Positions 26,916 through 34,007 of a stretch of DNA of 34,007 bases are shown here, piece by piece. Location: the NCBI GenBank assembly GCA_015056105.1, contig SVGX01000020.1, forward strand, positions 1 to 34,007, in the 5' to 3' direction. The notes below the pieces were generated by a model, which saw only the letters and a list, made by a program, of their open reading frames with translations, had not been told where the DNA came from and did not search any database. Every line of letters begins with the position of its first letter. Position 1 is the stretch's first letter. The translations under genes were made by a program, and so were the position numbers. Origin of the DNA: Clostridiales bacterium (GTDB lineage: Bacteria; Bacillota; Clostridia; Christensenellales; CAG-138).

Positions 26916-27560
26916 ATGCAGCATACCGTTGAGATGATAGAACAGAATAAGATCATCGTGATCGTACGGGGTGTGGAAAGGGAAAACCTTGTTCCCCTTG
27001 CGGAAGCGATGTATGCAGGCGGCATCCGCCTGATGGAATGCACCTTTGATGCCGGCGGAAAAACGCCGGATGCGGTGGTTGCCGCAAACATCGAAATGCT
27101 GCAAAAACATTTCAACGGGCGTATGCGCGTGGGTGCAGGCACGGTTTTGACACTCCGGCAGGCGGAGCTTGTCAAAGCGGCAGGCGGCAGCTTTGCCATC
27201 TCCCCCGATACCAACACCGCCGTGATCGAAAAGACAAAATCCCTCGGTCTTGTTTCTATCCCCGGTGCCATCACGCCTTCCGAGATCTCCGCCGCCCACC
27301 GAGCAGGCGCGGATTTCATCAAGCTTTTCCCCATCGATTTTTACGGCGCAAAGTACATCAAGGCACTCAAAGCACCCCTTTCCCATATCAAGCTGCTTGC
27401 GGTGGGCAATGTGATGCCGGATGACGCTGTGGATTACATCGCAGCCGGTGCACACGGGGTCTGTGTGGGCTCCGCCATTGTCAGTAAAAAGCTGATCGCC
27501 GCCGGGGATTATGCGGGTATTACGGCTTTGGCACAGCAATTTACGGATCGCTTATTCTGA
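26916..27560 (+). CDS. eda: KDPG/KHG aldolase
   Basis: MIEQNKIIVIVRGVERENLVPLAEAMYAGGIRLMECTFD, VGAGTVLTLRQAELVKAAGGSFAISPD, ADFIKLFPIDFYG. Confidence 0.93.
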   Translation: MQHTVEMIEQNKIIVIVRGVERENLVPLAEAMYAGGIRLMECTFDAGGKTPDAVVAANIEMLQKHFNGRMRVGAGTVLTLRQAELVKAAGGSFAISPDTNTAVIEKTKSLGLVSIPGAITPSEISAAHRAGADFIKLFPIDFYGAKYIKALKAPLSHIKLLAVGNVMPDDAVDYIAAGAHGVCVGSAIVSKKLIAAGDYAGITALAQQFTDRLF

Positions 27561-27620
27561 AAACAATCGTACTGGTGGGCAGATATCTGCCCACTTTTTT
27601 TGTTTTGGCAGCAGCTCTTG

Positions 27621-27660
27621 TTGACGCAGCTGTTATAATTGTATATAATCATCATATACA
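27621..27660 (+). promoter_or_regulatory. Promoter with overlapping GntR/YtrA-type operator
   Basis: TTGACG (27621-27626), 17 nt, TATAAT (27644-27649); inverted repeat TGTATAT-7 nt-ATATACA (27640-27660) covers the -10. Confidence 0.7.
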
Positions 27661-27679
27661 GTTGATATGAGGTGATGCG

Positions 27680-28057
27680 ATGCACATTCTGATCGATAAC
27701 AAGAGCGGTGCGCCGATCTATGACCAGATCTGCAGCGAGATCAAAGGGCAGATCATTTCCGGCGCGCTGCGCGAGCATGATATGCTGCCCTCGATCCGCG
27801 GTCTTGCCAAGGATCTCGGCATCAGCTTTATCACCACCAAGCGGGCGTATGACGAACTTGAGCGGGCAGGCTTTATTTATACCGTGCAGGGAAAAGGCTG
27901 CTTTGTGGCACCGAAAAACACGGAATTGATCCGCGAAGAAAACCTGAAGAAGATCGAGAGCCATATCGATGAGATCATACGCCTTGCGGCGATTTCCGCC
28001 CTTTCCCGGGAGGATATCCTGGAAATGGTACGTTTTGCGACGGAGGATGCAACATGA
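27680..28057 (+). CDS. GntR family transcriptional regulator, YtrA type
   Basis: MHILIDNKSGAPIYDQICSEIKGQIISGALREHDMLPSIRGLAKDLGISFITTKRAYDELERAGFIYTVQGKGCFVAPKN. Confidence 0.95.
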   Translation: MHILIDNKSGAPIYDQICSEIKGQIISGALREHDMLPSIRGLAKDLGISFITTKRAYDELERAGFIYTVQGKGCFVAPKNTELIREENLKKIESHIDEIIRLAAISALSREDILEMVRFATEDAT

Positions 28058-28896
28058 ACGCACTTGAGATCAAAAACCTTTCTAAATCCTTTCCCGGCTT
28101 TCAGCTGTCCGATTTTAACCTGACGCTGCCTGCAGGCTGCATCCTGGGGCTGATCGGCGAAAACGGCGCCGGAAAAAGCACAGTGATCAAGCTCATACTC
28201 GGCATGCTGAAAAAAGAGGGCGGCAGCATTTCTATTTTGGGAAAGGAAAACGCCGATACGCTCACCCTTGTCAGGGAAGATGTGGGCGTTGTTCTTGACG
28301 AGGTGGGTATTCCGGAATGTCTGAACGCAAGGCAGGTCGGGAACATCATGCGCCATACGTTCGGAAACTGGGACGATACGGAATACGCAAGGCTTCTCAA
28401 GCAGCTTTCCCTTCCCGAAAACAAACCCTTCAGGGATCTTTCCCGCGGCATGAAGATGAAGCTCGGCATCGCGGTCGCCCTTTCCCACCACAGCCGGCTT
28501 TTGATCCTTGATGAAGCCACAAGCGGTCTTGACCCCGTCGTTCGGGACGAGGTGGTGGAAATGCTCGGCGCATTCACCCGGGATGAAAACCACTCCATTC
28601 TGATCTCTTCTCACATCGTCAGCGACCTTGAACGGCTTTGCGATTATGTGGCTTTCCTTCACAAGGGCAGACTGCTGCTTGTGGAAGAAAAGGATCGGCT
28701 GCTTGAAGAATACGGCATCCTGCATTGCACAAGGGAACAGTTTGATCGGCTTCCGTGTGCCGCCGTGCGGCGCAGAAAGGAAACGCCCTACGGGATTGAG
28801 GCCATCGTGCGGCGCGAAGCGATCCCCGCGGGCATTCATGTCAGCCCTATCAGCATTGAAGAACTGTTTGTATTTATGGTAAAGGAGGCAAGATAA
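28054..28896 (+). CDS. ABC transporter ATP-binding protein (YtrB-like)
   Basis: LIGENGAGKSTVIKLILGML, LSRGMKMKLGIAVALSHHSRLLILDEATSGLDP; overlaps GntR stop. Confidence 0.95.
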   Translation: MNALEIKNLSKSFPGFQLSDFNLTLPAGCILGLIGENGAGKSTVIKLILGMLKKEGGSISILGKENADTLTLVREDVGVVLDEVGIPECLNARQVGNIMRHTFGNWDDTEYARLLKQLSLPENKPFRDLSRGMKMKLGIAVALSHHSRLLILDEATSGLDPVVRDEVVEMLGAFTRDENHSILISSHIVSDLERLCDYVAFLHKGRLLLVEEKDRLLEEYGILHCTREQFDRLPCAAVRRRKETPYGIEAIVRREAIPAGIHVSPISIEELFVFMVKEAR

Positions 28897-28897
28897 G

Positions 28898-29524
28898 GTG
28901 AAGGGGCTTCTTCTGAAAGATCTCTATATGGCGGTAAAATACTGCAGGGCCTATCTGCTCATCGCCGTTGTCTTCCTTGCGGTCTCCTTTGCGGGACAAG
29001 GCGGCTTCTTTGTCATGTTCTATCCCTGTATTTTTGCCGGCATGATTCCTGTCACCCTGCTCGGTTATGATGAGCGGAGCAAGTGGCATGTTTACAGCGG
29101 CGCGCTTCCCTATACCCGGGGAGAGATCGTTTCCGCAAAGTATCTTGTCAGTCTGATCGTTCAGTGTGCCATGATACTACTGACAGCCGCCGTACATACC
29201 CTCCGCCTTTCCCTTTCCGGCAGCTTTGTACCGCAGAATCTTTTTGCGCTGCTTTCCGTGCTGTCCGCCATGAGTCTTGTTTCTTCTTCGCTGACACTGC
29301 CCTTTATGTTTCGTTTCGGCGTGGAAAAGGGCCGCATCGCCTATTACGTAACGGTGGGTATCTTTTGCGGCTGCAGCGCTGCCATGACATCCGTTGTGGG
29401 AGCAGATCTTGCCATGGATCTTTCCTTCGGCAATGCGTTTGCGCTGCTCCTGCCTGCCGCAGCGGGCATCTATGCCCTTTCCTGGTATCTTTCCATCCTG
29501 TTTTACAAAAAGCGTGAATTCTGA
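28898..29524 (+). CDS. ABC-2 type transporter permease, GTG start
   Basis: 208 aa, multiple TM segments; AAGGAGG RBS upstream of GTG; directly after the ATPase. Confidence 0.85.
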   Translation: MKGLLLKDLYMAVKYCRAYLLIAVVFLAVSFAGQGGFFVMFYPCIFAGMIPVTLLGYDERSKWHVYSGALPYTRGEIVSAKYLVSLIVQCAMILLTAAVHTLRLSLSGSFVPQNLFALLSVLSAMSLVSSSLTLPFMFRFGVEKGRIAYYVTVGIFCGCSAAMTSVVGADLAMDLSFGNAFALLLPAAAGIYALSWYLSILFYKKREF

Positions 29525-29576
29525 GACAGCACAAAAGCAAAAAGAGCCGCAAAGGCGTATCCCGATAAAAAAAGCG

Positions 29577-29609
29577 AAAGGCGCAAAAGCTGCGCCTTTC
29601 GTCTTTTTG
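29577..29609. terminator. Bidirectional terminator between permease and opp operon
   Basis: AAAGGCGCA-aaagc-TGCGCCTTTcgtcTTTTTG. Confidence 0.8.
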
Positions 29610-29619
29610 TTTTTGATTG

Positions 29620-30573
29620 TTACTCCTCGATGCCGAGCTGCTTGCGGTAAGCTTTGAGCTCGCTGGGAGAGCAGTACACGAAGTGATCCGGTTCCACTTC
29701 CACCATGCTGGGCTGCTCTTCGGAATAATCGTGGTCGCGCTCCGGGTCATAGTCCACACGCTGGCGGGTACGTTCCGTGATGGGATTGGGTTCCGGGATC
29801 GCGGAAAGCAGCGCCTTGGTATAGGGATGCAGCGGCTTCGCATACAGGTCATCACCGTTGGCGACCTCTACGAGACGGCCATAGTACATAACGCCGATGC
29901 GGTCGGAGAAGTACTTAACAACGGAGAGGTTGTGGGCGATGAACAGGATGGTAAGGCCCATCTCTTCCTTCAGGTCGTTGAGCAGGTTGATGACCTGTGC
30001 CTGAATGGAAACGTCAAGAGCGGATACCGGCTCGTCCGCAATGATCATGCGGGGCTTGACGATCATGGCACGGGCAATACCGACACGCTGACGCTGACCG
30101 CCGGAAAACTCGTGGGGATAACGGGTGGCATGCTCTTCGGTCAGACCGACCTTTTCGAGCATCTCATGAACCATCTTGCGGATCTCTTCCTTATCCTTCA
30201 TGCCGCGGACAGCAAGACCTTCGCCGACGATCTCCTCGATGGTCATGCGGGGGTTGAGGGATTCGATGGGATCCTGGAAGATCATCGCGATGTTATCGGT
30301 CAGATACTGGCGAAGTTCCTTAGTCATGGGACCGGAGATCTCGCGGCCGTCAAAGATGACCTTACCGTCGGTAGGATCATAGAGACGGATGATGGTACGG
30401 CCGGTGGTAGTCTTGCCGCAGCCGGATTCACCTACGAGACCGAAGGTCTCAGCAGGACGAACGGCGAAGCTGACATCGTCAACAGCCTTAACGGTAAGCT
30501 TGTTTTTGCCTTTACCGGAAGTGAAGTGACGGCAAAGATTTTTAACTTCCAACAGATACTTTTCTTCAGCCAT
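29620..30573 (-). CDS. oppF: Oligopeptide ABC transporter ATP-binding protein (OppF-like)
   Basis: [69 protein letters not shown]. Confidence 0.95.
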   Translation of the reverse strand: MAEEKYLLEVKNLCRHFTSGKGKNKLTVKAVDDVSFAVRPAETFGLVGESGCGKTTTGRTIIRLYDPTDGKVIFDGREISGPMTKELRQYLTDNIAMIFQDPIESLNPRMTIEEIVGEGLAVRGMKDKEEIRKMVHEMLEKVGLTEEHATRYPHEFSGGQRQRVGIARAMIVKPRMIIADEPVSALDVSIQAQVINLLNDLKEEMGLTILFIAHNLSVVKYFSDRIGVMYYGRLVEVANGDDLYAKPLHPYTKALLSAIPEPNPITERTRQRVDYDPERDHDYSEEQPSMVEVEPDHFVYCSPSELKAYRKQLGIEE

Positions 30574-31624
30574 CGATCTCACCACTCTTTCTCATTCTGT
30601 CAATACGGGCCTGAAGCACTGCAGGCAGCTCCACTTTGGGTGCCTTGGGATGCAGCAGCCAGGTAGCCGCATAATGGGTGTCGGAAAGTTTGAAGTAAGG
30701 CGGTTCCTGCTCGTAGTCGATCTTGAGCGCATAACGGTTACGGGCCGCAAAAGCATCACCCTTGGGAGGATGGATCATGTTCGGCGGGGTACCCGGGATG
30801 GCAAGCAGACGCTCGTTGGTCTGCAGGTCAGGCATGGAGCTGAGGAGCGCCCAGGTGTACGGGTGGGCAGGCTTGAAGAAGATTTCTTCGCTGGTGCCGG
30901 TCTCAACGATCTTACCCGCATACATCACGTTCACGCGGTCCGCCATGTTCGCCACAACGCCAAGGTCATGGGTAATGAAGATAACGGAAAGGTTGCGCTC
31001 ACGCTTGATCTTGTTGATGAGCTCAAGGATCTTCGCCTGAACGGTAACGTCAAGGGCGGTGGTGGGCTCGTCGCAGATCAGGATCTCCGGGTCACCGGCA
31101 AGGGCAATGGCGATAACAATACGCTGGCGCATACCGCCGGAGAACTGGAACGGATACTGATCGAAGCGCAGCTCGGGCTGCGGAATGCCGACAGCACGCA
31201 TCAGGTCAAGCGCCTTTTCCTTGGCGGCTTCCTTGGTCATTTTCTTATCGTTGATCAGAAGGACTTCGGTGATCTGCTTGCCGATCTTCATGATCGGGTT
31301 CAGCGCACTCAGCGGATCCTGGAAGATAAGGCCGATGCGGTTGCCGCGGATGTGGTGGAAGTCTTCCTCGGTGACCTTGGTAAGATCCATGCCGTCATAC
31401 TCGATGCGGCCATCTTCGATGATGGCGTTACCGGCAAGGATACCCATGATTGCCTTAATGCTGACGGACTTACCGGAGCCGGACTCGCCGACGATGGCAA
31501 CAGTCTCGCCGCGCTTGACGTCGAAGCTGACGCCGCGTACGGCTTTCACAAGGCCGCCGTATGCACGGAAGGAGATGCGAAGGTCTTCAACCTTCAAAAC
31601 GGTTTCTTGCTTGATGTTTTCCAT
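30566..31624 (-). CDS. oppD: Oligopeptide ABC transporter ATP-binding protein (OppD-like)
   Basis: [64 protein letters not shown]. Confidence 0.95.
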   Translation of the reverse strand: MENIKQETVLKVEDLRISFRAYGGLVKAVRGVSFDVKRGETVAIVGESGSGKSVSIKAIMGILAGNAIIEDGRIEYDGMDLTKVTEEDFHHIRGNRIGLIFQDPLSALNPIMKIGKQITEVLLINDKKMTKEAAKEKALDLMRAVGIPQPELRFDQYPFQFSGGMRQRIVIAIALAGDPEILICDEPTTALDVTVQAKILELINKIKRERNLSVIFITHDLGVVANMADRVNVMYAGKIVETGTSEEIFFKPAHPYTWALLSSMPDLQTNERLLAIPGTPPNMIHPPKGDAFAARNRYALKIDYEQEPPYFKLSDTHYAATWLLHPKAPKVELPAVLQARIDRMRKSGEIDG

Positions 31625-31627
31625 ATC

Positions 31628-32779
31628 TTACTCCTCTCCGCGCTGAGAAGGATCGAGCGCGTCTCTGAGGCCATTCGCGAACAGGTTGAACGCGATCATC
31701 AGGAGGGAGATGAGAATGGCCGGGAACAGCGTCTGGTTCGGGTACTGCAGAAGTACATTCTGGCCATCAGCAAGAAGGATACCGATGGAAGGCTCCGGCG
31801 GGCTGATACCAAGACCGATATACGCAAGGAAGGATTCCGAGAAGATGGCGCCGGGGATGGCGATCATCGCACGGGTGATGAGGGGACCAACGGTGTTGGG
31901 CAGGATGTGCCTGAAGATGAGGGTGATATCCTTAACGCCGAGGGTACGGGCAGCAAGCACATATTCACGGCCCTTGAAGCGGTAGAACTGGGCACGGATC
32001 AGACGGGAAGTGCCGATCCAGCCCGTTACGCACAGCGCAAGGATGATGGAGAACATGCCTGGCCCAAGAAGGATCATGAAGAGGATCGTCATGACGATGT
32101 AGGGAAGGCCGTCGAGAACTTCCGCAAAGTGAGTCATGAGCATATCCACCTTGCCGCCGTAGTAGCCGGAGATCGCGCCGTAGATAACGCCGATGATCAC
32201 GTTGGTCACAACGGAGAAGAAGGCGATCAGCAGGGAGATACGGGTACCGCGGAACAGACGGGTCATCAGGTCACGGCCGAGGTAGTCGGTACCGAACCAA
32301 TGATACTGGCCTTCCGGAACACCAAGGTACTTGTAGTAGTCTACCTTTACGTCCACAACGGGGGTGCCCTTGTACTCGTATTCGTTTACGATCTCAATGA
32401 TGCAGCCCTCGGGAAAACGGTCGGGGTCTTCAAGGCTGGAAGCCTTGCGGTTAGTCAGAACACGGCTGCCGTCGGCAATCCCGAGCTTTTCGATGCCCGG
32501 GATCTTCGGGGGCAGATTCTTGAAGGAAACGTTCTGCTCATCGTACTTATAGCCGGTGAAGAACGGCACGATCAGAGCAGCAATGATGATCGCCACGATG
32601 ATGTAAAGGGAGATCATGGTAGGCTTGCTCTTACCCATACGACGCATGGCGTCCTTAAAGAAGCCGATAGGTTCCGTCTTAAACTTTTCGTCCTTAATAT
32701 TTTCCCGCTCAACAAGTTCAAACTGCTCTGCAGGGATATTGAGGATCTCTTCCGGGATGTTATGATCGATATACTTCAT
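31628..32779 (-). CDS. oppC: Oligopeptide ABC transporter permease (OppC-like)
   Basis: HWFGTDYLGRDLMTRLFRGTRISLLIAFFSVVTNVIIGVIYGAISGYYGGKVDMLMTHFAEVLDGLPYIVM, EYVLAARTLGVKDITLIFRHILPN. Confidence 0.95.
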   Translation of the reverse strand: MKYIDHNIPEEILNIPAEQFELVERENIKDEKFKTEPIGFFKDAMRRMGKSKPTMISLYIIVAIIIAALIVPFFTGYKYDEQNVSFKNLPPKIPGIEKLGIADGSRVLTNRKASSLEDPDRFPEGCIIEIVNEYEYKGTPVVDVKVDYYKYLGVPEGQYHWFGTDYLGRDLMTRLFRGTRISLLIAFFSVVTNVIIGVIYGAISGYYGGKVDMLMTHFAEVLDGLPYIVMTILFMILLGPGMFSIILALCVTGWIGTSRLIRAQFYRFKGREYVLAARTLGVKDITLIFRHILPNTVGPLITRAMIAIPGAIFSESFLAYIGLGISPPEPSIGILLADGQNVLLQYPNQTLFPAILISLLMIAFNLFANGLRDALDPSQRGEE

Positions 32780-33729
32780 TCTTTCCGGCCTCCAATTCTG
32801 ATGCGCGGGTCGATGATACCGTAGGAGATATCAATGATCAGCACGGTGCACAGGGAAATGGCAGAGTAGAAGATCAGAAGCGCAACGGTCAGGAAGTGGT
32901 CGCCCGCAAGGATGGAGTCGATGAGCTGGCCGCCCATGCCGGGAACGGCAAACATCTTTTCCACAACGAGGGAGCCGCCCATAACGCCCGTGATCAGCGG
33001 GATGATGGTGTTGGCAATCGGGACGAGGGAGTTCCTGAACGCATGGCGAACCGTAGCCTGCGCACGGGTAAGACCCTTGGTGCGTGCAAGCAGCAGGTAC
33101 TCGGAAGACAGGGTCTCGATCAATTCACCGCGGAGGTAACGCGCAATGGTCGCGATCGGGTTGAGCGCCAGCGCGATGATAGGCAGTGTAAGGGAGTGCA
33201 TCATCGCTGCAAAGCTGCCGGCTGCCGAGTCATACAGAGTCGGGAACAGGGGGAGCTTGAATGTAAATGTATACTGCAGCAACGACGCAAATACAAAGGA
33301 CGGCACGGAGATACAGATTACGATCAGGAAGGAGATCAGCGTATCGATCCACTTGCCGCGCTTCAGCGCCGCGATGGTACCAACGATGATACCCATCGGG
33401 ATAGAGAACAGCAACGATACCACGTTGAGCAATACCGTAGGCGGAATGCGGCTTTCGATGATCTCGAAAGCGGACATGCCCGGGCGGATCTTGACGGATG
33501 TACCGAAATCGCCCTCGGTAATAATACCTTCGATAAAGTAGTAGTACTGCATATACATCGGTTTATCCAGATGCATCTGCTCTTCCAACATTTTCTGGAT
33601 CGTCGGATGCACGTCGGGGTGCTCGAAAATGCTCATCGGCATAAGACGAATGATCCAGAAGGAAAGCGTCATGACGAGGAACAGCGTTAAAAGCATTGCC
33701 CCGAAACGCCCAAGGATATATTTGAACAT
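32776..33729 (-). CDS. oppB: Oligopeptide ABC transporter permease (OppB-like)
   Basis: MFKYILGRFGAMLLTLFLVMTLSFWIIRLMP..., SSEYLLLARTKGLTRAQATVRHAFRNSLVPIANTIIPLI. Confidence 0.95.
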   Translation of the reverse strand: MFKYILGRFGAMLLTLFLVMTLSFWIIRLMPMSIFEHPDVHPTIQKMLEEQMHLDKPMYMQYYYFIEGIITEGDFGTSVKIRPGMSAFEIIESRIPPTVLLNVVSLLFSIPMGIIVGTIAALKRGKWIDTLISFLIVICISVPSFVFASLLQYTFTFKLPLFPTLYDSAAGSFAAMMHSLTLPIIALALNPIATIARYLRGELIETLSSEYLLLARTKGLTRAQATVRHAFRNSLVPIANTIIPLITGVMGGSLVVEKMFAVPGMGGQLIDSILAGDHFLTVALLIFYSAISLCTVLIIDISYGIIDPRIRIGGRKE

Positions 33730-33750
33730 GTTTCCTCCCATCTTTCTAAC

Positions 33751-33824
33751 AGGGCTGCGTTATTAAGCGCAGCCCTGCCAGACTTGTTCAGGTCAATAGG
33801 GTGTGCTGCCGCTTACGCGGCAGC
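33751..33824 (-). repeat. Two strong hairpins in the oppA-oppB intergenic region
   Basis: AGGGCTGCG-8 nt-CGCAGCCCT (33751-33776) and GCTGCCGC-ttac-GCGGCAGC (33805-33824). Confidence 0.8.
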
Positions 33825-33857
33825 AACCAATGTTTCAGTGCTCGTTAAGAGTATGCC

Positions 33858-34007
33858 TTACTCAGCGAAATCGCCGAATTCGGTACCCCAACCAAAGCTG
33901 GGAACGTACTCGTCAACGGGGAGGATGAGCTTGTCGTTGAAGATGTCATAAGCAACATCCTGAACGATCGGGATGTGGATGACAACGTCAAGATAGTGCT
34001 CTTCGAG
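33858..34007 (-). CDS. oppA: C-terminal end of oligopeptide-binding protein (OppA-like), truncated by window edge
   Basis: Minus-strand frame ends ...LEEHYLDVVIHIPIVQDVAYDIFNDKLILPVDEYVPSFGWGTEFGDFAE*; position upstream of oppB. Confidence 0.7.
   Translation of the reverse strand, partial: LEEHYLDVVIHIPIVQDVAYDIFNDKLILPVDEYVPSFGWGTEFGDFAE

Noticed and set aside
30650-32824. 724-aa plus-strand ORF antisense to oppD/oppC
   Set aside because: Same shadow-ORF effect; repetitive charged composition; the opposite strand has clear Opp proteins.
1-34007. Prophage, transposase, CRISPR, toxin-antitoxin or known defence system
   Set aside because: No integrase, transposase, phage structural, cas, restriction or recognised defence genes seen in the ORFs.
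1-34007. tRNA or rRNA genes
   Set aside because: No cloverleaf with a GGTTCGANTCC-like T-arm or rRNA-length conserved segments noticed by eye; a tRNAscan-SE run would be needed to exclude completely.

Overview
The window reads as a block of a moderately GC-rich, Firmicutes-like chromosome (Clostridia-type gene content, probably a spore-former; the taxon is inferred). From left to right it contains: the 5' part of an M16 protease gene, a ylxY-like deacetylase and pnp (Bacillus pnp-ylxY-mlpA synteny); a small Rrf2-NifS-NifU Fe-S operon; pepV; a DUF819 membrane protein; a VanX-like D,D-dipeptidase; a zinc-ribbon gene with a ~215-nt structured leader; a DUF436/YwlG protein; rubrerythrin behind a PerR/Fur-like palindrome; a GrpB-family gene; spoIIGA-sigE with an overlap; a YhbD-like regulator with a bactofilin-like protein; asnA; an LCP protein; two GNATs; an orphan MsmK/UgpC-type ATPase; a TIM-barrel isomerase; a DUF4430 lipoprotein divergent from an ECF transporter operon (T, fused A-A, DUF2284, S); an ABC-ATPase remnant; a KDPG aldolase; a GntR-ABC cassette; and an opp operon. 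The strongest finding is the 22.1-22.75 kb intergenic region. It appears to hold two divergent cobalamin riboswitches back-to-back, one canonical and one atypical. Each has its own promoter and terminator, and they flank a predicted corrinoid uptake module (DUF4430 lipoprotein plus ECF transporter). Second is an unassigned structured RNA at ~9.96-10.18 kb with a near-consensus promoter. All calls come from reading the sequence; no database searches or folding programs were run.
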